From contig JAKSCL010000149.1 of the NCBI GenBank assembly GCA_022360615.1, positions 1 through 36,881 of the forward strand: DNA of 36,881 nucleotides, given 5' to 3'. Positions 28,237-36,881 of the stretch are shown here, in pieces. Under the pieces are notes generated by a model that did not search any database, was not told where the DNA came from, and saw only the letters and a program-made list of their open reading frames with translations. The number at the start of each line of letters is the position of its first letter. The stretch's first letter is position 1. Origin of the DNA: Hyphomicrobiales bacterium (GTDB lineage: Bacteria; Pseudomonadota; Alphaproteobacteria; Rhizobiales; JAKSCL01). The position numbers and the translations under genes are program-made.

Positions 28237-29277
28237 GTGAATCCGGCGGTGAGTGCGCCTCCACGGGCGTTTATCACGGGTATTGCGGGCACGCGCCTAA
28301 ACCCGGCTGAGCGGGCATTCCTTGCCGAATACCGGCCCTGGGGTCTTATACTCTTTGCCCGGAATTGCACCCACAGACGGCAGATTGCGGCGCTTTGCGC
28401 CGAATTCCGCTTAGCCGTGGGCCGGAACGATGCTCCCGTCTTTATCGATCAGGAGGGTGGGCGGGTTCAACGCCTCCGCCCGCCGCTTGCATGGCGTTAT
28501 CCCGCAGCCGCCTGGATCGGTGCAATCGACAGGGTGGACAATGCGATTGCCGGACGCGCTGCCTTTCTTCACGGCCGCCTCATCGCCGAAGACCTTGCCG
28601 CTATCGGCATCACAGCGGATTGTCTGCCGGTTCTCGATGTGCGGCGTCCCGAAACTCATGACGTGATCGGCGACAGGGCCTTCTCAGACCAGCCGGAAAC
28701 CGTTGCGCAGCTTGCGCGCAGGCAAATGGAGGGGCTGATGGCCGGCGGCGTATCGCCGGTGATGAAACACATTCCGGGCCATGGCCGCGCCACCGCCGAC
28801 AGCCATTTCGACCTGCCGCAGGTGGATGCGCCGCTTTCGGCGCTGGAAGGGGCCGATTTCGTACCCTTTATCCATGTCAACGACTGCGGTATGGCGATGA
28901 CGGCGCATGTCATCTACGAGGCGCTCGATGCCGGGCGGGCAGCCACCCTTTCGCCCAGTGTCATCGGCGGGGTTATCAGGGGCATCATCGGGTTTGACGG
29001 CCTCTTGATGACGGACGACCTGTCGATGAAGGCGCTCAAAGGCCCGATGGAAGGCCGCGCAAGAGCGGCTTTGGATGCCGGTTGCGACATGCTTCTTCAT
29101 TGCAATGGCGACATGCCGGAGATGGAGGCCGTGGCCGGTGCTGCGCCCGTGCTGGAGGGAAAGGCGCTTGAAAGGGCCGGAGCCGCGATCGCACCGCGAA
29201 ACCATGTGGAAACCGGCGCGCGTGTTGAAGAGCTGCGCGCTGAATTTCTGGCCTTGATGGCCCGGTTTCCGGCATAG
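28237..29277 (+). CDS. nagZ: Beta-N-acetylhexosaminidase NagZ (GH3)
   Basis: 346 aa; removes N-acetylglucosamine from anhydro-muropeptides during cytosolic peptidoglycan recycling. The family signature KHIPGHGRATADSH lies at 177-190 and carries the flexible-loop His-Asp pair, and the nucleophile Asp is in LLMTDDLSM (about 256-264). The N-terminal IDQEGGRVQRL is also typical. GTG start at 28237. It sits between the SPOR protein and scpA in a run of short gaps (16 and 46 bp), as in other alphaproteobacteria. Confidence 0.93.
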   Translation: MNPAVSAPPRAFITGIAGTRLNPAERAFLAEYRPWGLILFARNCTHRRQIAALCAEFRLAVGRNDAPVFIDQEGGRVQRLRPPLAWRYPAAAWIGAIDRVDNAIAGRAAFLHGRLIAEDLAAIGITADCLPVLDVRRPETHDVIGDRAFSDQPETVAQLARRQMEGLMAGGVSPVMKHIPGHGRATADSHFDLPQVDAPLSALEGADFVPFIHVNDCGMAMTAHVIYEALDAGRAATLSPSVIGGVIRGIIGFDGLLMTDDLSMKALKGPMEGRARAALDAGCDMLLHCNGDMPEMEAVAGAAPVLEGKALERAGAAIAPRNHVETGARVEELRAEFLALMARFPA

Positions 29278-29323
29278 TCAGCGGATTGCCGGGAATCATC
29301 AAAGGAATAGCAGCCGCGTTCTC

Positions 29324-30118
29324 ATGGATGAGAATCAAACAGCCTGCGAGGACAGGCATTTTGTCGTCGATTTGAGCGGCTTCGAGGGTCCCCTCGACCT
29401 TCTGCTTTCGCTTGCCCGCGATCAAAAAGTCGATTTGGCCCGGATCTCGATCCTCGAACTTTCAGAACAGTATCTGTCCTTCATTGAATCGGCGCGGAAA
29501 CTGCGCCTGGAAATCGCCGCCGATTATCTCGTTATGGCGGCTTGGCTTGCTTATCTGAAATCGCGGCTGCTTTTGCCTGAAAAGCAGGAGGAGGACGAGC
29601 CGAGCGGCGAGGAAATGGCGCAGGTGCTGGCCTTTAAGCTCGAACGGCTGGAAGCGATCCGCGATGCGGCGCGGCGGATGATGGCGGGCCCGCGTCTCCA
29701 GATCGACTTGTTTCCGCATGGCATGCCGGAAGGGTTGAAGTCTGAAAAGACACAGGATTACCGCGACACGCTCTACGATCTTTTGAAAGCCTATGGCGAA
29801 CAGCGCTCGCGCGGCGAGCACCAGACCTATCACATCGAAAGGCGCGCCGTATTCTCGCTTCAGGACGCGAACGAGATTCTTGAAAGGCTGTTTGGCGTAA
29901 CGGCGGGGTGGGTGGACCTCACAACCTATCTGATCGAATACGCTGTGGCACCCGAGGACCGGCGCTCGATGATGGCAAGCTGCTTCGCCAGCACGCTTGA
30001 ATATGTCCGCGAGGGGTTGGCGGATGTCCGGCAGGACAAGGTCTTTGCCCCCATCATGGTGCGGCCACGCCGCGAGAGCGATACGAAACCCACCGGGAAC
30101 GGCACAGACGCCTCTTGA
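29324..30118 (+). CDS. scpA: Segregation and condensation protein A
   Basis: 264 aa; the kleisin of the bacterial SMC complex, which bridges the Smc heads and binds ScpB. The N-terminal FEGPLDLLLSLARDQKVDLARISILEL and AADYLVMAAWLAYLKSRLLLP are diagnostic, and the C-terminal winged-helix part is recognisable (LFGVTAGWVDLTTYLIE). It lies 27 bp before scpB, so the two are co-expressed. Smc itself is not in the window. Confidence 0.94.
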   Translation: MDENQTACEDRHFVVDLSGFEGPLDLLLSLARDQKVDLARISILELSEQYLSFIESARKLRLEIAADYLVMAAWLAYLKSRLLLPEKQEEDEPSGEEMAQVLAFKLERLEAIRDAARRMMAGPRLQIDLFPHGMPEGLKSEKTQDYRDTLYDLLKAYGEQRSRGEHQTYHIERRAVFSLQDANEILERLFGVTAGWVDLTTYLIEYAVAPEDRRSMMASCFASTLEYVREGLADVRQDKVFAPIMVRPRRESDTKPTGNGTDAS

Positions 30119-30145
30119 CGGCTTTTGTTTTCAGGGACCACGCGG

Positions 30146-30832
30146 ATGAACAACACGCAAAACGTCACCAACCTCTTTCCGGCGGAAAACCGAGAGAATT
30201 TGCGTATTCTCGAGGCCGTTCTGTTCGCCGCAACGCAGCCAATGACCAAGAGTGCGCTTGCCGAACGCCTGCCGGAGGACGCCGATGTCTCCGCGCTCCT
30301 CTCAGAGCTTGCATCGGCTTATGCCGGGCGGGGCGTCAATCTCATTGAAGTGGCCGACGGCTGGGCTTTCCGTACAGCTGAAGACCTTGCGCGCTTTCTG
30401 CGCACGGAGATGGTCGAGCCGCGCAAGCTCTCGCGCGCAGCGCTCGAGACACTCGCGATCATCGCATACCACCAGCCGGTGACCCGGGCCGAGATCGAGG
30501 ATGTGCGTGGCGTCTCGCTTGGAAAGGGCACCCTCGATGTCCTGCTGGAAACGGGTTGGATCAGGATGCGGGGGCGGCGCAAGACACCGGGGCGGCCGGT
30601 CACCTACGGCACGAGCTCCGCTTTCCTCGACCATTTCACGCTCGGCTCGATCCGAGACCTTCCAGGTTTCGACGATTTGAAGGCCGCAGGCTTCCTTGAA
30701 AGCGGCGTTCCCGCTCATATCGCCATCCCAAACCCGAACGATATGGAGAGTTTGCTGGAAGACGAAGAACCGCTTGAGGATGGGGCAAGCGTCGAAGAAG
30801 ACCTTCAAGATGACGATGAAACGGCCCGCTAA
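30146..30832 (+). CDS. scpB: Segregation and condensation protein B
   Basis: 228 aa; dimeric winged-helix partner of ScpA in the SMC complex. NLRILEAVLFAATQPMTKSALAERLP is the first winged helix; LSRAALETLAIIAYHQPVTRAEIEDVRGV and the following RMRGRRKTPGRPVTYGTS form the conserved second part. The C-terminus is an acidic tail (EDEEPLEDGASVEEDLQDDDE). ATG 30146 is preferred to the track's TTG 30125, which overlaps the sequence right after the scpA stop. Confidence 0.94.
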   Translation: MNNTQNVTNLFPAENRENLRILEAVLFAATQPMTKSALAERLPEDADVSALLSELASAYAGRGVNLIEVADGWAFRTAEDLARFLRTEMVEPRKLSRAALETLAIIAYHQPVTRAEIEDVRGVSLGKGTLDVLLETGWIRMRGRRKTPGRPVTYGTSSAFLDHFTLGSIRDLPGFDDLKAAGFLESGVPAHIAIPNPNDMESLLEDEEPLEDGASVEEDLQDDDETAR

Positions 30833-30882
30833 GCTTTAACCCCGCTTCGAACACGGGCTTGCATCGGTGCAACACACACGTA

Positions 30883-30892
30883 TCTCATGAGA
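30883..30892. promoter_or_regulatory. Palindrome directly before the ABC ATPase start
   Basis: TCTCATGAGA is a perfect ten-base palindrome ending one base before the ATG. TTGCAT at 30859-30864 and TATCTC at 30881-30886, 16 bp apart, could form a weak promoter placing the transcript start near the ATG. Confidence 0.25.
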
Positions 30893-30893
30893 C

Positions 30894-32006
30894 ATGAGCA
30901 AGAGATTGCAGAACGGGGCTGACCGCTGGGGCGAGCGCGGGTCGGCGGGCGTCAGTTTCGCGGCAAGTCTGACCTTTCTAAACATCTCGCATGCCTTCGG
31001 CGCCGTGGAGGCGCTCAAGGATGTCAGTCTCGATGTTCAATCCGGTGAAATCCTCTGCCTGCTCGGCCAGTCCGGCTGCGGCAAGACAACGCTCCTGCGC
31101 ATCACCGCCGGGATCGAGGTCCAAACCTCCGGCCGGCTTCTCCTCAACGGGATAGAGGTTTCAGGTCCGGACCGCTTCATTCCGCCGGAAGAGCGCAATA
31201 TCGGTCTCGTGTTTCAGGACTATGCGCTGTTTCCGCATCTCAACGTTTTGAAGAACGTAACCTTCGGCTTGAGGAAGCTTCCTCCCGATGAAGCGCGCAA
31301 GGCGGCCATGACGGCGCTTTCCCGTGTGGGACTCGATCACTATACCGACAAATATCCGCATATGCTTTCGGGCGGACAGCAGCAGCGCGTGGCGCTGGCG
31401 CGGGCCATTGCGCCCCGCCCAGCGGTCCTCCTGATGGACGAGCCGTTTTCGGGGCTCGATAACAATCTCCGCGACAAGGTGCGCGCGGAAACGCTCGCGG
31501 TCCTTCGTGAGACGCGCACAACCTCGATCTTCGTCACCCACGATCCCGAAGAAGCAATGCGGGTCGCGGACCGGATCGCGCTTTTGCGCGAGGGGCACCT
31601 TATCCAGGTCGGGACGCCCGACGATCTCTACCGGAAGCCCGCCGACATGGAGACGGCGAAGTTCTTCGGACAAGTCAATGTGCTTACCGGAACCGTCGAG
31701 AGCGGCTATGTGAAAACCCCGCTTGGCCGTTTTCCGGCACCTCATTTCAGTAATGGCGAAAACGTGGATGTGTGCATCCGCCCGCAAGGCGTCATGACGG
31801 ATAGCCGGGGGAACGGTTTGGAAGGCAGGGTTATTTCACGGCAGTTTCTCGGAGAGCTTGACCTTTTGGAACTGGCGGTTGAAGGGTTGGATGTGCCCCT
31901 CATTGCGCGCCTTCCGGCGGAAGCGTCGCCACGTGAACGCGACGTCGGAATACGCTTTGAGGAAAGCGCCGTGCTTGTGTTTCCGCGTAAAGACGCCATC
32001 TCGTAA
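30894..32006 (+). CDS. FbpC-like ABC transporter ATP-binding protein (orphan)
   Basis: A 370-aa importer-type ATPase of the iron(III)/spermidine/thiamine branch. Walker A GQSGCGKTT (58-66), signature LSGGQQQR, Walker B VLLMDEP, H-loop VTHD, and a C-terminal TOBE-like region (about 255-365). No permease or binding protein gene is next to it, so its partners must be elsewhere. The ATG at 30894 lacks a clear ribosome site; a TCTCATGAGA palindrome ends one base before it. It stands between scpB and tatA on the same strand. The family is certain, the substrate is not. Confidence 0.85.
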   Translation: MSKRLQNGADRWGERGSAGVSFAASLTFLNISHAFGAVEALKDVSLDVQSGEILCLLGQSGCGKTTLLRITAGIEVQTSGRLLLNGIEVSGPDRFIPPEERNIGLVFQDYALFPHLNVLKNVTFGLRKLPPDEARKAAMTALSRVGLDHYTDKYPHMLSGGQQQRVALARAIAPRPAVLLMDEPFSGLDNNLRDKVRAETLAVLRETRTTSIFVTHDPEEAMRVADRIALLREGHLIQVGTPDDLYRKPADMETAKFFGQVNVLTGTVESGYVKTPLGRFPAPHFSNGENVDVCIRPQGVMTDSRGNGLEGRVISRQFLGELDLLELAVEGLDVPLIARLPAEASPRERDVGIRFEESAVLVFPRKDAIS

Positions 32007-32040
32007 AAGCATTGCGCGTTAACGAACGGGGCGGGTTAAG

Positions 32041-32069
32041 TTGCGAACACCGGCGGTATTTGCCATACT
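32041..32069 (+). promoter_or_regulatory. Putative sigma-70 promoter of tatABC
   Basis: TTGCGA at 32041-32046 and CATACT at 32064-32069 are separated by 17 bp, giving a transcript start near 32076 and a leader of about 35 bases. It fits the 104-bp gap before tatA. An AGAGGA ribosome site follows about nine bases before the tatA ATG. Confidence 0.45.
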
Positions 32070-32110
32070 CGCAGCAAGAATGAGCTAAGTATCTGAGAGG
32101 ATTATGAAAA

Positions 32111-32353
32111 ATGGCACCGAGTTGGTTTCAGATCCTGATTGTGGTCGTGTTGCTGGTGCTGCTTTTTGGCCGTGGGAAGATCTCCGAACTCATGGGGGAC
32201 GTGGCCAAGGGCATCAAGAGCTTCAAGAAGGGGATTGCCGAGGACGAGACGCAAACAGGCGATGCAGCGGCGGCGAAAACCATCGACCACACGCCTTCGG
32301 AAACGGTCGGCGACACCGCGAAGGCCGGTAAGGAAACCCAGGCAAACAGCTAA
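32111..32353 (+). CDS. tatA: Sec-independent translocase subunit TatA
   Basis: 80 aa; forms the size-adjustable pore of the twin-arginine export system. One N-terminal membrane helix (about 4-19, [13 protein letters not shown]), then the FGRGK hinge, the amphipathic helix [18 protein letters not shown] and a short acidic polar tail. The start is ATG 32111; the overlapping frame from ATG 32104 is out of frame and not real. First gene of tatABC, 66 bp before tatB. Confidence 0.94.
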   Translation: MAPSWFQILIVVVLLVLLFGRGKISELMGDVAKGIKSFKKGIAEDETQTGDAAAAKTIDHTPSETVGDTAKAGKETQANS

Positions 32354-32419
32354 GCCTGCCGCGTAACGGGGGCTGCGGCTCCGGCTTCAACCAGCAGCGC
32401 TTCATGGGCCCGGCTGAGC

Positions 32420-32992
32420 ATGTTCGATATTGGATGGAAGGAAATCTTCGTGATCGCGGCAGTCGCGATCATCGTTGTCGGGCCGCGCGACCTGCCCAAG
32501 ATGCTACGGCAATTCGGACAAGCGGTCGGGCAGGTCCGGCGGATGGCGGGCGAGTTCCAGGACCAGTTCAAGGATGCGCTTCGCGAGTCGGAACTGGACG
32601 ACTTGAAAAAGGATTTCGACGACGTGCGCCGCGCATCGTCCCTGAGCGGCGTGAAGAGCGCACTCAATCCGCTTGAGGACACAGCCCGCGATATCAAGCG
32701 CTCGATTGAAGAGCCGTTGAAACCGGACGGGCCGGAAACCGCAACACCGGATGCTGAGGAAAAACCGGGGGCCGAGGAGAAGCCGGCCCAAACCGTAAAG
32801 CCGGCGCCTGCGGCCAAGGCGAAATCCGCACCTGCGAAAAAGCCGAAAGCGCCTGCTGCGGCAAAACCAAAAACGGCCGCACCCCGAAAGACGGCAACAA
32901 CAGCGAAACCGAAAAATCAAGGGCAGGCGTCGCCCGCACGCCGGACAACCAAAAAGGCCGAAGACGGCAACAACACCAAGGCGGCGGGTTAA
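32420..32992 (+). CDS. tatB: Sec-independent translocase subunit TatB
   Basis: 190 aa; with TatC forms the receptor for twin-arginine signal peptides. The N-terminal membrane helix MFDIGWKEIFVIAAVAIIVVGPRDLPK holds the conserved GP hinge, followed by a long amphipathic helix with VRRMAGEFQDQFKDALRE. From about residue 110 the tail is a Lys/Ala/Pro-rich low-complexity stretch (KAKSAPAKKPKAPAAAKPK and on), basic and probably disordered. This tail is longer and more repetitive than in E. coli TatB, though such tails are common in alphaproteobacteria. Confidence 0.93.
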   Translation: MFDIGWKEIFVIAAVAIIVVGPRDLPKMLRQFGQAVGQVRRMAGEFQDQFKDALRESELDDLKKDFDDVRRASSLSGVKSALNPLEDTARDIKRSIEEPLKPDGPETATPDAEEKPGAEEKPAQTVKPAPAAKAKSAPAKKPKAPAAAKPKTAAPRKTATTAKPKNQGQASPARRTTKKAEDGNNTKAAG

Positions 32993-33025
32993 GCCCGCCA
33001 CGCAGCTTTAACGCATTAGAGCCAT

Positions 33026-33820
33026 ATGAGCGACGAAGACCATATCGAAGCCTCCAAAGCGCCGCTCGTTGAGCATCTGATCGAACTGCGCTCGCGGCTC
33101 CTCAAGTCGCTGATTGCGATTGGCATCGCCTTTATCGTCTGTTTCTTCGTGGCGCAGGATATCTTCAACATCCTACTCGTACCCTATGAGCGGGCAACAG
33201 GCGACGCCACCGATCTGCAGCTCATCTATACTGCGCCGCAGGAATTCTTCTTCACACAGCTCAAGCTGGCGCTGTTCGGCGCGCTCTTCCTGGCTTTCCC
33301 CGTGATCGCGGCCCAGCTCTATATGTTCGTCGCGCCGGGGCTGTATAAAAACGAGCGCGGTGCCTTCCTGCCCTTTCTGGTGGCGACACCCGTCTTGTTC
33401 CTGCTTGGCGCCTCGCTCGTTTATTTCGTGATCATGCCGCTGGCGATGATCTTCTTCCTGTCGATGGAGCAGACAGGCGAGGGGGTTGCGCAAATCCAGC
33501 TTGTGGCCCGGGTCAGCGAGTATCTTGGCTTGATCATGACGCTGATTTTCGCATTCGGGCTCTGCTTTCAGATGCCGGTGCTGTTCACACTGCTCGCCCG
33601 CGCGAACATGATCACGGCCGCGGGGCTCGCCTCGAAGCGCAAATATGCGATCGTGATCGTGTTTCTGATTGCAGCCTTCCTGACCCCGCCCGACCCGATC
33701 AGCCAGATCGGTCTCGCGCTTCCAACGCTCCTTCTTTACGAGATATCGATCCTCTGCGTGCGGCTGATTGAAAAGAAGCGACGGGAACGCGAAGAGGCCG
33801 GCGAACCGGAGGCGGTGTAG
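33026..33820 (+). CDS. tatC: Sec-independent translocase subunit TatC
   Basis: 264 aa; the polytopic core of the Tat translocase. PLVEHLIELRSRLLKSL at the N-terminus carries the conserved HL-ELR signal-peptide binding residues, and six hydrophobic segments follow, with the conserved YTAPQEFFFTQLKLALFGALFLAFP region and the FLTPPDPISQ motif near the end. It starts 33 bp after tatB, completing the tatABC operon; serS follows 82 bp on. Confidence 0.96.
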   Translation: MSDEDHIEASKAPLVEHLIELRSRLLKSLIAIGIAFIVCFFVAQDIFNILLVPYERATGDATDLQLIYTAPQEFFFTQLKLALFGALFLAFPVIAAQLYMFVAPGLYKNERGAFLPFLVATPVLFLLGASLVYFVIMPLAMIFFLSMEQTGEGVAQIQLVARVSEYLGLIMTLIFAFGLCFQMPVLFTLLARANMITAAGLASKRKYAIVIVFLIAAFLTPPDPISQIGLALPTLLLYEISILCVRLIEKKRREREEAGEPEAV

Positions 33821-33902
33821 GGCCGGAAGCGAAAGCGCCTTGTGCGTTCACTCAAGCTTGCGCATAAACGGCGCGATACTTTCCTGACTCGCAAACGCCA
33901 CC

Positions 33903-35186
33903 ATGTTCGATATCAAATGGATCCGAGATAACCCGGAGGTCTTCGACGCTGGCCTCAAAAAACGCGGCCTCGCGCCCGAAGCAGCGCGCTTGATCGCGCT
34001 CGATGACATGCGCCGGTCGCATATCGCTAAACTGCAAGACGCGCAGGAGCGGCGGAACGCCGCCTCCAAGGAGATCGGCAAGTTCAAGGCTTCAGGCGAT
34101 GAAGATGGTGCTCGAAAGGTCATCGACGAGGTGGCCGAGCTCAAGAGCTTCATCCAAGAGGGTGAAGAGCAGGAACGCGAGTTGATCGCGGGCCTCAACA
34201 GGGCGCTTTCTGAAATACCGAACCTGCCAATGGACGATGTGCCGGTCGGTGAGGACGAAGACGCGAACGTCGAGCGCCACCGGTTCGGCACGCCCCCCGC
34301 CCTGAAGGCGCCCAAGGAGCATTTCGAGATCGGCGAAGCGCTGGGGCTCATGGACTTTGAAACCGCCGCCAAGCTGTCGGGTTCGCGTTTCGTTCTGCTG
34401 AAAGGCGCGCTTGCAAGACTTGAGCGGGCGCTTGCCGCCTTCATGCTCGATCTCCACACGAAGGAGCACGGTTATCAGGAAACGCTGCCGCCCTTCATGG
34501 TGCGCGACCATGTGCTGTTTGGGACCGGGCAATTGCCGAAGTTCGAAGACGATCAGTTCGTCACCAATACCGAGCACTGGCTCATCCCGACGGCGGAAGT
34601 GCCGCTGACCAATCTGGTGCGCGAGGAGATCGTCGCCGAGGATGAACTCCCGATGCGGGTGACGGCCTGGACGCCCTGTTTCCGGGCCGAGGCGGGGGCA
34701 GCGGGGCGCGACACACGCGGCATGATCCGCCAGCACCAGTTCTCCAAGGTTGAGCTTGTCTCCATCACGACGCCTGAGCAATCTGCGGCGGAACTGGAGC
34801 GGATGCTCGGCTGTGCCGAAGAGGTGCTGAAGCGGCTCGAACTGCCGTACCGTGTCATGACGCTTTCGACCGGCGATATGGGCTTTGCGGCGCGCAAAAC
34901 CTACGACATCGAGGTGTGGCTCCCTGGCCAAGACACCTTCCGCGAGATTTCGTCTTGCTCGGTCTGCGGCGATTTCCAGGCAAGGCGCATGAATGGGCGC
35001 TACCGGCCAGCCGATGGCGGTGCTCCGCGGTTCCTGCATACGCTCAATGGCTCGGGTGTCGCGGTCGGGCGGGCGATGATCGCTGTCCTTGAGAATTATC
35101 TCCAGGATGACGGGTCGGTCGCTATTCCTTCTGTTCTGCGGCCCTATTTCGGCGGTGAGGCAACAATAACAACTGAAAGCCGGTGA
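33903..35186 (+). CDS. serS: Serine--tRNA ligase
   Basis: A class II synthetase of 427 aa. The N-terminal coiled-coil arm (about 30-100) is followed by the catalytic domain with the [15 protein letters not shown] block, motif 2 [27 protein letters not shown] and motif 3 [17 protein letters not shown]. It charges tRNA-Ser and, where needed, tRNA-Sec. surE follows after 9 bp. Confidence 0.97.
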   Translation: MFDIKWIRDNPEVFDAGLKKRGLAPEAARLIALDDMRRSHIAKLQDAQERRNAASKEIGKFKASGDEDGARKVIDEVAELKSFIQEGEEQERELIAGLNRALSEIPNLPMDDVPVGEDEDANVERHRFGTPPALKAPKEHFEIGEALGLMDFETAAKLSGSRFVLLKGALARLERALAAFMLDLHTKEHGYQETLPPFMVRDHVLFGTGQLPKFEDDQFVTNTEHWLIPTAEVPLTNLVREEIVAEDELPMRVTAWTPCFRAEAGAAGRDTRGMIRQHQFSKVELVSITTPEQSAAELERMLGCAEEVLKRLELPYRVMTLSTGDMGFAARKTYDIEVWLPGQDTFREISSCSVCGDFQARRMNGRYRPADGGAPRFLHTLNGSGVAVGRAMIAVLENYLQDDGSVAIPSVLRPYFGGEATITTESR

Positions 35187-35195
35187 GGTGCGGGC

Positions 35196-35957
35196 ATGCG
35201 CATTCTTCTAACGAACGACGACGGTGTTCACTCACCGGGACTGGTATCGCTTGAAAAGATCGCGCGCGCCTTCACCGATGATATTGTCATCGTCGCGCCG
35301 GAGACCGATCAGAGCGGCTCGGCGCACTCGCTCACGCTTAACGATCCCCTACGTCTACGTCTTGTCCGCGACCGCCACTACGCCGTTAAGGGCACGCCGA
35401 CCGATTGCGTGATCATGGCGTTGCGCCATCTTCTCGATCATCCGCCCGATATCATTCTTTCCGGTGTCAACCGGGGCCACAACATCGCCGACGACGTGAC
35501 CTATTCAGGTACGATCGCGGGCGCCATCGAGGGCACCCTTTTGGGCGTGAAGTCCTTTGCGCTCAGTCAGGCCTACGGGTTTTCGACGGACCGCAGAACC
35601 ATCCGTTGGGAGGTGGCCGAGACGCAGGGTCCCGTCGTGCTTGAAAAGCTCCTCGACGCTGCCATTCCCAAGGCAACGCTCATCAACATCAACTTTCCGG
35701 ATTGCCAGCCGGAAGAAGTGGCCGGCACGCGGATCGTGCGCCAAGGCAAGCGAAACCAGGACGCACTCAAAATCCATGAGCGGATCGACGGACGCGGCAA
35801 TCCCTATTACTGGCTCGGTTTCGGCAAGCGTGCTTTCGAGGAAGGCTCCGACACGGATCTTTGGGCGCTTCAGAACAATTATGTCTCCGTGACGCCGCTT
35901 AGCCTCGATCTCACCAACGAAGCGGCGCGCGAAAGCCTGATGACGCATTTTTCTTGA
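35196..35957 (+). CDS. surE: 5'/3'-nucleotidase SurE
   Basis: 253 aa; metal-dependent nucleoside monophosphatase linked to stress survival. The metal-binding start [16 protein letters not shown] is present, as are the QSGSAHSLT loop, GTPTDCV and the signature [23 protein letters not shown]. It is nine bases after serS and upstream of pcm, the classic surE-pcm pairing. Confidence 0.96.
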   Translation: MRILLTNDDGVHSPGLVSLEKIARAFTDDIVIVAPETDQSGSAHSLTLNDPLRLRLVRDRHYAVKGTPTDCVIMALRHLLDHPPDIILSGVNRGHNIADDVTYSGTIAGAIEGTLLGVKSFALSQAYGFSTDRRTIRWEVAETQGPVVLEKLLDAAIPKATLININFPDCQPEEVAGTRIVRQGKRNQDALKIHERIDGRGNPYYWLGFGKRAFEEGSDTDLWALQNNYVSVTPLSLDLTNEAARESLMTHFS

Positions 35958-36029
35958 CGCCAAAAGGGGCTTTGTTGCGGCGATGGCCCCGCCGCCACGT
36001 CCATGGCGGCGAGACAAGCAAGGTCATGC

Positions 36030-36686
36030 ATGCGAAGAGCGAGGACGGATACGCCAATCAGCCTGATCGAACTGATCATGGACCTGCGTTCGCGCGGGAT
36101 CAGCGATACCCACATCCTCGCGGCCATTGAAAAAATTCCACGCGAAGACTTTGTCGAAACGGCATTCTCGCATGATGCCTATGCGAACCGGGCGCTACCG
36201 ATCGAATGCGGCCAGACCATCAGCCAGCCCTTTGTCGTCGCCTACATGCTGATGGCGCTTGAAGTCAATGACCGCCACAAGGTTTTGGAGGTCGGGCTTG
36301 GCTCCGGCTATCAAACAGCGATCCTTTCCCACCTCTGCCGCCGGGTCTATGCGATTGAACGCTACAGAACGCTCGCCAGGCTCGCCGAGGCCCGGCTTGC
36401 CGCATTGCGCATCACGAATGTGACGGTGCTTGTCGGCGACGGCATGAAGGGCTGGCAGCCGCAGGCGCCATTCGACCGTATCATCGTATCGGCCTGTGCG
36501 GACGAAACGCCGACAGCACTCATCGAACAACTGGCGGTCGGCGGCATCATGGTCATTCCAGTCGGGACGTCCGGCGGAGACCAGCATATTTTTAAAGTGC
36601 GCAAAACCGAGACCGGCATTGAAGAGACGAAACTCATCCCCGTGCGCTTCGTCCCACTTGTTCCGGGGACTGCGAAACAACTTTAG
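36030..36686 (+). CDS. pcm: Protein-L-isoaspartate O-methyltransferase
   Basis: 218 aa; uses SAM to methylate isoaspartyl residues in aged proteins and so begin their repair. It has the full substrate motif PIECGQTISQPFVVA (GQTIS at 61-65) and the SAM motif VLEVGLGSGYQTAIL (85-99). ATG 36030 is chosen because AAGG lies seven bases upstream; ATG 36003 has no ribosome site and would add nine residues. Compare the PCMT-like gene at 12397, which has lost the GQTIS motif. Confidence 0.93.
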   Translation: MRRARTDTPISLIELIMDLRSRGISDTHILAAIEKIPREDFVETAFSHDAYANRALPIECGQTISQPFVVAYMLMALEVNDRHKVLEVGLGSGYQTAILSHLCRRVYAIERYRTLARLAEARLAALRITNVTVLVGDGMKGWQPQAPFDRIIVSACADETPTALIEQLAVGGIMVIPVGTSGGDQHIFKVRKTETGIEETKLIPVRFVPLVPGTAKQL

Positions 36687-36694
36687 CATTTCTC

Positions 36695-36710
36695 TTAAGG
36701 GGTTCTTTAC
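36695..36710 (+). promoter_or_regulatory. Near-match to a CtrA box before the lipoprotein gene
   Basis: TTAA, seven bases, TTTAC. This differs at one position from the alphaproteobacterial CtrA site TTAA-N7-TTAAC. It lies about 54 bp before the lipoprotein ATG. One match of this kind can arise by chance. Confidence 0.25.
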
Positions 36711-36763
36711 CCAAGCAAGGTTAACTCAGCACTGCGGTATTCTAAGTAATGTGAGTAGTGTTG

Positions 36764-36881
36764 ATGCGTATCCGCAGTCTCGGCCGCCCGGCCGTTTGGC
36801 ACAGGGCTTCCATCCTTATCGTTGCTGGTGTGGTTGCCGGTTGCAGCGCGGGCAACACACGGCTTGCGACATCGCAGCTTA
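36764..36881 (+). CDS. nlpD: NlpD-like lipoprotein, 3'-partial
   Basis: Only the first 39 codons are in the window: a basic N-terminus (MRIRSLGRP), a hydrophobic stretch and the lipobox VVAGC at about residues 24-28, so a lipoprotein signal peptide cut before Cys28. Following surE-pcm, the usual neighbour is nlpD, a LysM/M23 amidase activator for cell-wall splitting at division. No LysM or peptidase sequence is visible yet, so the name rests on position. ATG 36764 with TTG 36761 just before it in the same frame. Confidence 0.6.
   Translation, partial: MRIRSLGRPAVWHRASILIVAGVVAGCSAGNTRLATSQL

Overview
The window reads as chromosome of an alphaproteobacterium, most likely Hyphomicrobiales (Rhizobiales). 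The reasons are: (i) the left edge carries the end of a very-long-chain-fatty-acid lipid A cluster (ketoreductase, medium-chain dehydrogenase, LpxXL-type acyltransferase); (ii) the order PCMT-like / tolC / popZ / valS, and the order exoR-like / xthA / erpA / dgt / argS / SPOR / nagZ / scpA / scpB / tatABC / serS / surE / pcm / nlpD, resembles what I remember from that order; (iii) a RIME-like intergenic repeat follows ftsH. The DNA is GC-rich with strong GC bias at third codon positions. I see no integrase, transposase, CRISPR array or phage gene.

Layout. 1-2763 (+): lipid A VLCFA genes. 2770-7763 (-): a tight five-gene acyl-CoA operon, transcribed as type III CoA-transferase, crotonase, CoA-transferase-like alpha and beta subunits, and AMP-forming acyl-CoA ligase. 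7764-8201: non-coding. 8202-8412: tRNA-Cys and tRNA-Asn. 8617-11775 (+): intracellular PHA depolymerase and an FtsH-type protease. 11776-12396: a repeat plus a small minus-strand gene-like frame that lacks a normal start codon. 12397-18422 (+): PCMT-like protein, TolC, PopZ, ValS. 18654-21267 (+): IlvD and a secreted Sel1-repeat (ExoR-like) protein. 21378-22536 (-): exonuclease III and an A-type Fe-S carrier. 22718-36686 (+): dGTPase, ArgS, SPOR-domain protein, NagZ, ScpA, ScpB, a lone FbpC-like ABC ATPase, TatA, TatB, TatC, SerS, SurE, Pcm. The window ends inside an NlpD-like lipoprotein gene.

How the parts work together. The right two thirds are housekeeping: two cell-envelope blocks (TolC/PopZ and SPOR/NagZ/Tat/NlpD), chromosome condensation (ScpAB), tRNA charging (ValS, ArgS, SerS), protein repair and nucleotide clean-up (Pcm, SurE, dGTPase). 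The least ordinary part is the acyl-CoA operon. By motif reading, its GctB-like subunit has lost the catalytic glutamate of family I CoA-transferases (Val54 in its place), and its crotonase has lost both classic acidic hydratase residues (Asp111 and Gly131). This resembles in principle the steroid-ring hydrolase IpdAB, which is also a CoA-transferase fold without that glutamate. The cluster may therefore carry out an unassigned hydrolytic or C-C-cleaving acyl-CoA step. That is inference from motifs and gene order; no search was run.

Coordinates use the start codon I judge best, so some genes are shorter than the ORF track. Family assignments come from visible motifs and memory of the families.
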